Shown here in pieces: positions 56,201 to 64,000 of a DNA stretch of 64,000 nucleotides (position 1 is the first letter of the stretch; each line of letters begins with the position of its first letter). The stretch is from contig CM019823.1 in NCBI GenBank assembly GCA_009763385.1, positions 170,634,636 through 170,698,635 on the forward strand, read 5' to 3'. A program made the position numbers and the translations under genes. A model generated the notes under the pieces. The model saw only the letters and a list, made by a program, of their open reading frames with translations, ran no database searches and was not told where the DNA came from. The DNA comes from Coix lacryma-jobi var. lacryma-jobi. Its lineage: Eukaryota > Streptophyta > Magnoliopsida > Poales > Poaceae.

Positions 56201-57697
56201 GATAGAGAAACCACAATCATCAAATTCAATTGTGACTGGATTGTCACGGGTGAGAGCGCGAACTGAAATTAAGTTTTTAATTAAGGAGGGAGAAACAAGA
56301 ACATTTCAGAGATTTAAAGGATGAGAGGAGGTGGGTATGGAAGTGGAACCAGTGTGGGTGATGGGAAGAGAGGTTCCATTTCCCACGATGATTCTTGTAG
56401 AAGAGGAGTTGGGTGTCAAGGAAGAGAGTACCAGAGCCCTGAGCCATGTGTGTGGAGGCGCGGTGTCAAAGAACCACTCGCTGTTGGACTGAGGTTGTTG
56501 CAGCGAGATGTTGTTGAGCGTGGCGAGGAGCTGGGGATCCAGCTGGCAAGATGCGCCGGCCACGTGTGCTTGTGGCGCTCCGGAGGGAGGGCGCGCACCG
56601 AGGACGTCGGCGCTGGGCGGTGGCGCGCGAGGTCCTCCTTGGAACGGCCAGGCCTGCACCATGCCCGTCCAAGGGTTCATGTTCGGCCAGAACCCTTACG
56701 GCGGCGTGGTGCTGGACTGGGGGCCCTTCTTCTTTTCTTTTTGTTGGAGTAAGAGGGTGTTGAGGGACGACCACCACCTGATGAGGCACCCTGGACGCTG
56801 GGTGAAGCGGGCAGCTTGCCGGTGTTGGGAGTAGCCGTAGGCATGCCATACGCCGCAGGCACGCCGTGGGTGGTTTGGGCAACCAGGGCAGCCGCAGTGT
56901 GGAGTGGAGTGCCCGAGGAGGCGGCAAGCGCACCAGACGCGCCAGAGGTGGCCTGGGCGACCAAAGCCGCAGCTGCCTGGAGACGTTCTGATTCGGCGAT
57001 GCGTGTTCTTCAAGCTGGAGCATTGAACGCATCTTGAGGAAGGACGGAAGACGGCAGCGCATGGTGATGTGGGGAATGGCGTGTTGCAGACGAGGGTTGA
57101 GGCTGCGGACGATGTTGTAGATGAGATCCTTGTCGATCACGGGGGCGCCAAGACCAGCGAGGCGATCTGTCATGATCTTCATGCGGGAGCAGTAATCAGT
57201 AAGTAATCAAGGATGGAGAGGTCACCTTGGTAGAAGTTGCGGAATTCTGCACCGAGATAGACCGCACGTGTGTCCTTGTTGTCACGGAAGAGAGAACGAA
57301 CGTCGCGCCAGAGGGAGTACGCGGTGTCGGTGTCTTCAGAGACCATGGAGAGGAGCTCGGGCGAGATCCGGTTGTAGAACCAAGAAACGATGGTGCAATC
57401 GTTTTGCACCCAGTCGTTGTCGCCCTTGGCCGCGGTGCCGTCGACGTGGTCGCGGAGACCGTACTGGCCGAAGACGGCGGAGAAGGAGTGCGCCCATGCG
57501 GTGTAGTTGGAGTCATTGAAGTCGAGAATGATGGGGACTCTAGACTGAATGTTGATGCCGTGGACGATTGCTGGGGCAACAGGTTCAGTTGTCTGTACAC
57601 GCAGGGTGTAGGGAAGCTGAGAGTCGGCGTCGGAATCAGCGGATGCCGACGAGGAAGAAGAGGAAGAGCTCATCGCGGCGGGTACAGGGAGAGTCAC
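53228..57697 (-). pseudogene. Copia gag-pol polyprotein, broken
   Basis: Starting at 57697, the gag segment (UBN2-like) has ILDFNDSNYTAWAHSF and later LWRDVRSLF. The protease has WFFDT, with a one-base shift just after that destroys the DTGA motif. The GAG-pre-integrase has LWHQRLGHPG with the CHACRVGK knuckle. The integrase has HCDVWTSP, then THNGREF, where the second catalytic Asp is replaced by His. The reverse transcriptase shows KARWVVRGFTQ, QLDVNNAFLHG and the catalytic YVDD (near 54230). RNase H has FCDNASACYMSTNP and ends near 53240. Frameshifts occur in gag, protease, the int/RT boundary and within RT (about 54330). A non-functional copy. Confidence 0.85.
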
Positions 57698-57751
57698 GGC
57701 GGCGAGAGTTTGGGAGGTTGGGAAGCAGCGGAAATATAGGATCGTAGATCA

Positions 57752-57762
57752 GGCTGATACCA
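57752..57762 (-). promoter_or_regulatory. Primer binding site of the Copia element
   Basis: On the minus strand tggtatcagcc follows the LTR end directly. It fits the 3' end of initiator tRNA-Met, the usual Copia primer. Confidence 0.75.
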
Positions 57763-57942
57763 TGTAAACGGTGGGAAAGACAATGAGAGCAACCACACAT
57801 ATTGATCTCTGGGTTTTACATATTTTATAATGTACAGGAGATGTGTCCATCTACGTTTTAACTTACAATAGGAGAGCCATTTAAATGTGGCTGCAGCTAG
57901 ACTACAGGAGAGACCCTCGACGTGGTCTACAGTTCGCTAACA
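57763..57942 (-). repeat. 5' LTR of the Copia element (minus orientation)
   Basis: 180 bp, alignable to the other LTR throughout with roughly ten substitutions and several one-base indels. More divergent than the Gypsy LTR pair, which suggests an older insertion. Confidence 0.9.
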
Positions 57943-58069
57943 CTGCACGATGCCATGATAAGGCTTATCAGTGACGCCTCGATTGGACCTAGAAAACAAA
58001 CACGCGTCCCAATAAGCTATTAGTGACGCGGGTTCTTGAGATTGTCCACGATTAGCTGCCTGGCCATGT
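57943..58069. other. Short spacer between Copia and Sirevirus
   Basis: 127 bp of sequence between the two elements. Its last bases, catgt, would be one copy of the Sirevirus target duplication; the other copy lies beyond the window. Confidence 0.5.
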
Positions 58070-58587
58070 TGAAAGCCCAAGTTTGGTTTTGGATAATTGA
58101 TGAAACCCATTGGACTAACCTTTGTCATTAAGTGCTTGATTAGCAAAAGGTGGTCCATGGCTCAAGTGAAGCATGATGATGGACATGTGATGCAATGATC
58201 AAGTGATTGGTCGTAAGATGGTCCATATCTTCACTAGAAGAAAAGAAGAAAGAGGAAAATAAAAGAGCTCAAGGCAAAGGTATAACCAATAGGCTCTTTT
58301 GTTTTTGGCACTCAAGACACCATAGAGGGTGTGAGTGTATTTAGGGTAGATAGCCGTACTATCAAGAGGAGAAATTCATAGTATATGGTTATCAAGTTGC
58401 CTCTAGTTGCATTTGCATATGACATAACTAAAATGAGGCGATAAATCCTTTGAAAAATGTTTTGAAAATGCTAACACACTTGCACAAGGTGGCGTACACT
58501 TGTTGGTGTTAGCACATTTGCAAAGGAGAAGTTGTTGGAGTTGTTTTGGATCAACACAGGGAAGAAAATGAAGTTTTCTGTGTGTTG

Positions 58588-59150
58588 TCGGTGGTACCGA
58601 CCCTGGGTTGTCGGTGGTACCGCCCAAGGATGCAGCGTGCGGACCTCTCTGTTCCGAGGCGTTTTTGGCCTGGCGGTGGTACCGCTATTACCTCGGTACA
58701 CCGCCGGCGGTACCGGTACCGACGGATGGTCGGTGGTACCGTGGCCATGGGGCGTTTTGCAGTGCTCTCTGTAGGTTTTGAAAATGGCCTAGCGGTAGTA
58801 CCGCCATTACCTCGGTACTACCGCCCGTGGTGGTACCGATGCAAGGTCGGTAGTAGCTTGTTTCCGCAGAACTCTCTGGAAGCGGCCAGTTTTGGCCTGG
58901 CGGTAGTACCGCCATTATGTCGGTACTACCGCCCTCGGAAGTACCGAGGTCAGAAAGTTGTCTGGGAAATCTCTGTGCAGACCCCAGTTTAGCCTGTCGG
59001 TGGTACCGCCATAGGGCCGGTACTACCGACCTCGGAGGTGGTCCGACCAAGAGTCGGGTGCTTCGCTTTTTCCGCGGGTTGTGAGTAAACGGCTAGTTTG
59101 ACCAAGCCGGTAGTACCGCCCAGGAGGTGTCGGTACTACCGACCAAGCGC
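58588..59150. repeat. Array of GGTACC / GGTAGTACC dyads in the Sirevirus LTR
   Basis: About fifteen units of cggt(a/g)gtaccgcc or cggtactaccgacc, often in facing pairs such as cggtagtaccgcc followed by cggtactaccgcc 15-20 bp later. They sit in U3, ~40-600 bp upstream of the TATA box. Confidence 0.85.
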
Positions 59151-59186
59151 AGAAAGGTGGGGGTCGAGCCGCCGTCCTCCCCTCTC

Positions 59187-59195
59187 TATATATAG
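59187..59195 (+). promoter_or_regulatory. TATA box of the Sirevirus LTR
   Basis: The sequence tatatatag follows the dyad array by ~40 bp. A GC-rich stretch and CT-rich leader come after it, as at a transcription start. Confidence 0.6.
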
Positions 59196-60105
59196 GTCGT
59201 GGCCGCGCTAGGGGGGATTCTCTCTTGACTTTCTAACCTCTTGAACATCCTCTTGAGCAAGATCTAATCCCTCCCTCCGATCTCTTTGATTGTTAGTGCT
59301 AATCCAAGTGAGATCGAGTGAAACCAAGAGCTTGCATTGTGTTCTTGCATTCTAGAGGCATCTTGGTGATTGTTGCTGCGGATTTCTTTTTACTCTTGGC
59401 ACTTGCCGGTGCCTAGACGGCTTGGTGGCAGCGGAGGAGGATTGGCACGAGTTGGTGATTGTTCGTGGCCATCCCAACGACTTTGTGAGGGGCTTGTACC
59501 TCCCCGGCGAAGAGCCAAAGGTAACTCCTAGTAAATTGCGCGTGTCATTGAGTTACCATTGCTTGGGGTAGGTTCTTGTGGCGCTCTTGTGGAGAGCTCG
59601 GTGTGTGATACCGATTAGCCACCGAACCACGAAGCCTTGGTCGACACAACGAGGACGTAGCGTGCCGGCAAGCACGTGAACCTCGGGGATAAATCTCGTG
59701 TTCATATTGTGTCCCTTGGTGATTGGCATTCCATTGTGATATCAATTATCTTCACTTGCCCGGTTCGGTAAAATCACACTACCACTCTCTTGTATTCCTT
59801 TGTTCATACTTGTTATAGAGTAACTTGTTTCCTTGTTAATAATAGTAGTAGCTTTGCTAGTATAGCTAGTTTAGTTTTGCTAGCTCTCTTGTGTAGCTCA
59901 CTAGTTTAGTAAAGTAGTGACTTAGTCCTTGTGTGCCCTAGAGATCATAATTAACTAGACTTGCAAAATAGGTGGCTTGCATTTGACATAGAGCTAGAGC
60001 AACCGCATTTATCGCTTTGTTATTGTCTAACAAATTGCTCTAGTGCTTTGTAGAATTTTAAATTAGGCTATTCACCCCCCCTCTAGCCAATTAGGACCTT
60101 TCAAG

Positions 60106-60118
60106 TGGTATCGGAGCC
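60106..60118 (+). promoter_or_regulatory. Primer binding site of the Sirevirus
   Basis: tggtatcggagcc, two bases after the LTR end, complementary to initiator tRNA-Met with one difference from the common tggtatcagagcc. Confidence 0.8.
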
Positions 60119-60161
60119 AAACACCGTTTGATTCAAAGGCTTAACAACCTACGGTGCAAAT

Positions 60162-62213
60162 ATGGCTCAAATTGTGTTCAACCATGTTGGGGGCAAACCA
60201 CCGTACTTTGATGGGTCATCTTTTGATTATTGGAAGAGAAAGATGAAGATGTACCTTGGCTCCATCAATGATAGGGTGTGGGAGGTCACACAAGATGGTT
60301 ATGTTATTGTCAATGAAGAAGACCCCACCCCTAGAGAGCGTGAAAGCAAGCAATGCAACACAATGGCGCTCAACACTATATACAATGGCATTGATCCAAA
60401 AGTGTTTGAGCAAATCAAAGATCTTGAGAAGGCAAGTGAAGTATGGGCAAGACTAGAAGAAACATATGAGGGCACTTCAACGGTAAAAAGTGCCAAATTG
60501 TACATGCTCAAAGATAAGCTCACAAGCTTCAAGATGAAAGAGGATGAAACAATCCCGGAGATGTTCTATAGACTCCAATGCATCATAAATGATCTCAAGA
60601 GTTTGGGAGAGAAAGTGAAGGATGAAGACTTCACCCACCGGTTCTTGAGTTGCTTGCCCAAGCGATTCAAGACATTGAGGACCATCATCATGAGAGGAGG
60701 ATTGCAAAATGTGACCCCAAATGAAGTCCTTGGTGATGTAATGACCGAAGATCAATACAATGATGGTGGTGATGTTGAGGAGGTGAAGGAAGAGGAGAAG
60801 AAGAAGAGCTTGGCATTCAAAGCCACTTCTTCATCCAAGAGCAAGAGCAAGGGCAAGGCAAAGCTAGAATCAAGTGATAGTGAAGATGAAGATTCTAGTG
60901 ATGATGATGAGGCCATGGCACTTCTAGTAAGGAAGTTTGGAAGATTCATGAAGAAGAAAGGCTATGGTGCAAGAAAGAGAAGGGACAACAACAAGAACAA
61001 GGGCTATGTGAGAAGATGCTATAAGTGCAAGAGTGAAGATCACATGATAGCCGATTGTCCTCAAAATAGTGACAATGATGATGAAGCAAAGAAGAAGAAG
61101 GACAAGAAGGAAAAGAAGGAGAAGAAGCTCTCTTTCACCAAGAAAAAGAAAGGTGGATCCTATGTTGTGACATGGGATAGTGATGCATCATCCGATAGTG
61201 ATGATGAAGAGCACAACAAGATGAAGAAGAAGGCACTTGCAAGTATTGCTATCAACAAAAAGCCTTCTATCTTTGACACTCCATCTACATGCTTGATGGC
61301 AAGGCCATCCAAGGTACCTTCCTATGATGAGAGTGATGATGATGATGATAATGAAAATGAATACACTAATGAAGAACTTATGGACATGTTTGAGCAAGCT
61401 CATGTTTGCTTTGAGAAGAAGAGGAAGGAGTGCAAGGAATTGCGCATGAAGGTTAGCCTTCTTGAGCAATCTCTTGATGAGCTCAAGCTAACTCATGAGA
61501 GGCTAGAGGTAGCCCATGAGAAGCTTGATAAAGCTCACACTAGGCTTGAAGAAGCCCACTCCTCTCTCCTCACTCAAACCAAGATTGAGGACTTTGCTCA
61601 AACATGTGACATAGGTATAACATGTGACTTAATCAATGAAACATCTTACACACCTATTGTCATTGCACCTCCCAATGCTTCATCTAGTTCATGCTCCACC
61701 GATGCATCTAACTCAAACATAAAAGATGGTTTTACTTGTGATGCATCATTAATAGTGGAAAATGAAACCTTAAAGAAAGAGGTGAATAAGCTCACTTGTG
61801 CCTTAGGCAAAGCCTATGGTGGAGATGCCCGCTTGCTTAAGTGCTTGGGTGGCCAAAGATTTTCCCATGAGAAAGAAGGGATTGGCTATACCCCCAAGAA
61901 GGGCAAGGCGGCCTTTGCTCCTCACAAGACTAGTTTTGTGAAGGGCAATGGACGCTATTGCATAAATTGCAAGCAATCCGGGCATACCGAGCATAATTGC
62001 TATAAAAAGAACCTAAACAAGAACAAACCAACCAACCTTGGTAAATCAATTAAGTTTGATTCTTGTTATGTGCTTTACAAGGGTGTTAATAGTGTAAGAG
62101 CTAAGTTTGTTGGTACACCTAAGGAGGGCTCAAAGAAGAAAGCCATTTGGGTACCTAAGAGCTTAGTCACTAACCTTGGAGGACCCAACAAGATTTGGGT
62201 ACCTAAGCATTGA
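60162..62213 (+). CDS. gag: Sirevirus gag polyprotein
   Basis: 683 residues, uninterrupted. Residues 10-210 form the Copia gag (UBN2-like) region: YFDGSSFDYWKRKMKMYL, then NLIYN-like TIYNGIDPKVF, then FLSCLPKRFKTLRTIIMRG. Acidic and basic low-complexity segments follow (SSDSEDEDSSDDDE; KKKKDKKEKKEKK). A CCHC knuckle (CYKCKSEDHMIADC) lies at about 286-299, a predicted coiled coil with leucine-rich heptads (LEQSLDELKLTHERLEVAHE) at about 430-475, and a second knuckle (CINCKQSGHTEHNC) at about 600-613. The long C-terminal half with coiled coil is a Sirevirus trait. It forms the capsid and packages RNA. The ATG is 45 bp after the primer site. Ends with TGA. Confidence 0.9.
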   Translation: MAQIVFNHVGGKPPYFDGSSFDYWKRKMKMYLGSINDRVWEVTQDGYVIVNEEDPTPRERESKQCNTMALNTIYNGIDPKVFEQIKDLEKASEVWARLEETYEGTSTVKSAKLYMLKDKLTSFKMKEDETIPEMFYRLQCIINDLKSLGEKVKDEDFTHRFLSCLPKRFKTLRTIIMRGGLQNVTPNEVLGDVMTEDQYNDGGDVEEVKEEEKKKSLAFKATSSSKSKSKGKAKLESSDSEDEDSSDDDEAMALLVRKFGRFMKKKGYGARKRRDNNKNKGYVRRCYKCKSEDHMIADCPQNSDNDDEAKKKKDKKEKKEKKLSFTKKKKGGSYVVTWDSDASSDSDDEEHNKMKKKALASIAINKKPSIFDTPSTCLMARPSKVPSYDESDDDDDNENEYTNEELMDMFEQAHVCFEKKRKECKELRMKVSLLEQSLDELKLTHERLEVAHEKLDKAHTRLEEAHSSLLTQTKIEDFAQTCDIGITCDLINETSYTPIVIAPPNASSSSCSTDASNSNIKDGFTCDASLIVENETLKKEVNKLTCALGKAYGGDARLLKCLGGQRFSHEKEGIGYTPKKGKAAFAPHKTSFVKGNGRYCINCKQSGHTEHNCYKKNLNKNKPTNLGKSIKFDSCYVLYKGVNSVRAKFVGTPKEGSKKKAIWVPKSLVTNLGGPNKIWVPKH

Positions 62214-62225
62214 ATCTTCTTGTAG

Positions 62226-64000
62226 GTCAATTACAAAGCCGGAGGAAGGCATTGGGTGCTTGATAGTGGGTGTACTCAACATATGACCGGGGATTCTAGA
62301 ATGTTCAACTCAATCAACACAAATGAAGAAGACTTCAAAGTGGATAGCATCACATTTGGGGACAATAGTGAAGGCAAGGTCAAGGGACTTGGTAAGATTG
62401 CAATATCCAATGACTTGAGCATCTCAAATGTCTTGCTAGTAGAGAGCTTGAACTTCAACTTGCTATCGGTAGCTCAAATATGTGATCTTGGTTTCAATTG
62501 CAACTTTGGTGTTGATAATGTGATGATCACTAGTAATGATGGAACCAACCTAGCATTCAAAGGATTTAGATATGGAAACCTATACTTAGTTGATTTTGAT
62601 GCAAAGGAAACTCAATTGACAACATGCTTGATCACTAAGTCTAGTATGGGTTGGCTATGGCATAGAAGGCTTGGTCATGTTGGGATGAAGCAACTAAATA
62701 GATTGATCAAATATGACTTAGTTAAGGGCTTGAGAGATGTTGTGTTTGAGAAGGATAAACTTTGTAGCTCTTGTCAAGCCGGCAAACAAGTTGGAAATAC
62801 TCACCCTATGAAAAGTGAAATGAGCACTACTAAAGCATTTGAGCTATTGCATATGGATTTATTTGGGCCAACTACATACACTAGCATTGGTGGCAATAAA
62901 TATGGTTATGTGATTGTGGATGACTTCACTAGATACACATGGGTATTCTTTCTTGGTGACAAAAGTGAAACATTTGCTACATTCAAATCTTTTGTCAAGA
63001 GAAGTCAAAATGAGTTTGAGACAACTATCAAGAAAGTGAGAAGTGACAATGGGAGTGAGTTCAAGAACACAAGAATTGAAGAGCTATGTGATGATTTTGG
63101 CATTAGGCATCAATTCTCGGCAAAGTACACTCCTCAATCAAATGGGATAGTTGAAAGAAAGAATAGAACCTTGATTGATATGGCAAGATCCATGCTTAGT
63201 GAATACAATGTGAGTCAATCCTTTTGGGCCGAAGCTATCAACACGGCTTGCTACTCTAGCAACCGACTATATTGCCATCCTATGTTGGAAATGACACCAT
63301 ATGAGCTATTGAATGGAAGAAAGCCCAATATTGCATACTTTAGAGTATTTGGTTGCAAGTGCTATATATTGAAGAAGGGCACAAGATTGAGCAAGTTTGA
63401 CAAGAAATGTGATGAAGGGTTCCTACTTGGATATTCAACTACAAGCAAAGCATATAGAGTATGGAACTTGGCTAGTGGAACACTTGAAGAAGTTCATGAT
63501 GTAGAATTTGATGAAACCAATGGATCTCAAGATGAAAATGAGAACTTAGATGATGTGAGAGGCACTCATTTGGTGAATGCAATGAAGAACATGGATGTTG
63601 GTGATATTAGGCCAAGAGAAGTGATTGATGTTGAAGATGACAAAGAGCAAGTGGTCACCATCCCAAATGAGCAAGATAGTGATTCTCAAGTACAAAATCA
63701 ACAAGTGGCTAGTTCATCATCTCCCAATGTGCAACAAGCGGATCAACCGAGTACAAGCAATGCGAATCAAGTGCTTCAACCTTCAAGTATAGCAAGAGAT
63801 CATCCCTTAGATTTGGTTATTGGTGGCATTCAAAGTGGTGTTCAAACAAGATCAAGATTGGCAATGTTTTGTGGGAACTATTCATTTGTGTCAACTATTG
63901 AACCAACCAAGATTGAAGAAGCTTTGAAGGATGTTGATTGGGTTAATGCCATGCATGAAGAGCTAAACAACTTCACAAGAAATGAAGTTTGGGAATTGGT
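62226..64000 (+). CDS. pol: Sirevirus pol polyprotein, 5' part (open at window end)
   Basis: In the gag frame after TGA (62211) and TAG (62223) an open frame runs to the window end. Protease: HWVLDSGCTQHMTG, active-site DSG. GAG-pre-integrase: WLWHRRLGHVGMKQL with CSSCQAGK. Integrase: Asp in LLHMDLFGP, Asp in VRSDNGSEF, Glu in GIVERKNRT, so the DDE triad is complete, then RVFGCKCYILKKG. A Ser/Gln/Asn-rich linker follows from ~63480. The RT starts near 63890 (VDWVNAMHEELNNFTRNEVW) and is cut by the window edge. All motifs look intact. There is no ATG at the start; expression needs read-through, splicing or another recoding route. Confidence 0.88.

Larger units (their letters stand above)
53088..57942 (-). 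mobile_element. Copia LTR retrotransposon, Ale/Retrofit-like, degenerate
   Basis: Two 180-bp LTRs (53088-53267 and 57763-57942), read on the minus strand, begin TGTTAGCGAAC and end CACCGTTTACA. Between them, in order on the minus strand, are gag, protease, integrase, reverse transcriptase and RNase H, the Copia order. Short LTRs and RT phrases (QLDVNNAFLHG, SLYGLKQAPRAWY) fit the Ale/Retrofit/Hopscotch group. Flanks ctggt and ctgca agree only in part, so the duplication is eroded. Many one-base shifts interrupt the coding. Confidence 0.9.
58070..60103 (+). repeat. 5' LTR of the Sirevirus
   Basis: Starts TGAAAGCCC and ends GGACCTTTCA, the inverted ends TGAAAG/CTTTCA. A TATA box is at 59187-59195. 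The 3' LTR is outside the window, so limits rest on the ends and on the primer site at 60106. Confidence 0.8.
58070..64000 (+). mobile_element. Copia Sirevirus (SIRE/Maximus), 5' part, continuing past the window
   Basis: A 2034-bp LTR is followed by an initiator tRNA-Met primer site, a long gag with two CCHC knuckles and an extended charged C-terminal half, then pol in Copia order, all open to the window end. The very large gag, the in-frame gag/pol arrangement and the long LTR with clustered dyads fit the Sirevirus genus. No frameshift was seen over ~3.8 kb of coding, in contrast to every other coding region in the window, so the copy is probably young. Confidence 0.88.

Overview
This is a nuclear segment of a grass genome, most likely a panicoid such as the sorghum, sugarcane, Miscanthus or Panicum group. 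The evidence is the mix of elements: Tat-type Gypsy with an antisense gene, Sirevirus and short-LTR Copia elements, a CACTA element whose ends carry GGTTGGT/ACCAACC hairpins, Stowaway and Tourist MITEs, plus GC-rich 5' coding ends and spliceosomal introns. No bacterial, organellar, CRISPR or tRNA signal was seen. I could not run any search, so family names come from motifs and structure.

Layout. 1-1509: the first exon and promoter of a minus-strand WD40-type gene that continues off the left edge; its presumed intron holds a ~0.7 kb inverted-repeat element with captured exon-like sequence. 1510-12068: a Gypsy/Tat LTR retrotransposon with two 1.1 kb LTRs. It has lost protease, reverse transcriptase and RNase H, has gag fused to integrase, and keeps a large multi-intron antisense gene. 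12518-16655: a 4.1 kb solo LTR with perfect 5-bp target duplication. 16656-23400: intergenic DNA with several MITEs. 23968-25066: the only convincing full-length host gene, a GT14/BC10-like glycosyltransferase carrying several one-base indels. 25554-32630: AT-rich intergenic DNA.

32631-49194 is a structurally complete 16.6 kb CACTA (En/Spm) transposon with matching ends and a 3-bp duplication (aga). It encodes an RNase H1 N-terminal-domain ORF, a TNP2 transposase, and a second gene combining Transposase_24, DUF8039 and Ulp1-like cysteine-protease domains. The long 5' intron of the second gene holds an internal hairpin block upstream, a GT-rich repeat, a ~0.6 kb telomere-like array, and a second 4.2 kb solo LTR of the same type as the first, with its own perfect duplication (attat).

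49195-53087: intergenic DNA with a hAT-like end and a Tourist-like element swollen by a GC-rich insert. 53088-57942: a degenerate Copia element on the minus strand (180-bp LTRs, Ale/Retrofit-like). 58070-64000: the 5' part of a well-preserved Copia Sirevirus: 2.0 kb LTR with an array of dyad motifs, tRNA-Met primer site, a 683-residue gag with two zinc knuckles, and pol in the same frame after two stop codons, open to the window end.

The window is therefore mostly nested mobile DNA around two host genes. Nesting gives an order of events: CACTA first, then the LTR element inside its intron, later reduced to a solo LTR. The best leads are the composite CACTA element and the gag/pol junction and LTR array of the Sirevirus.
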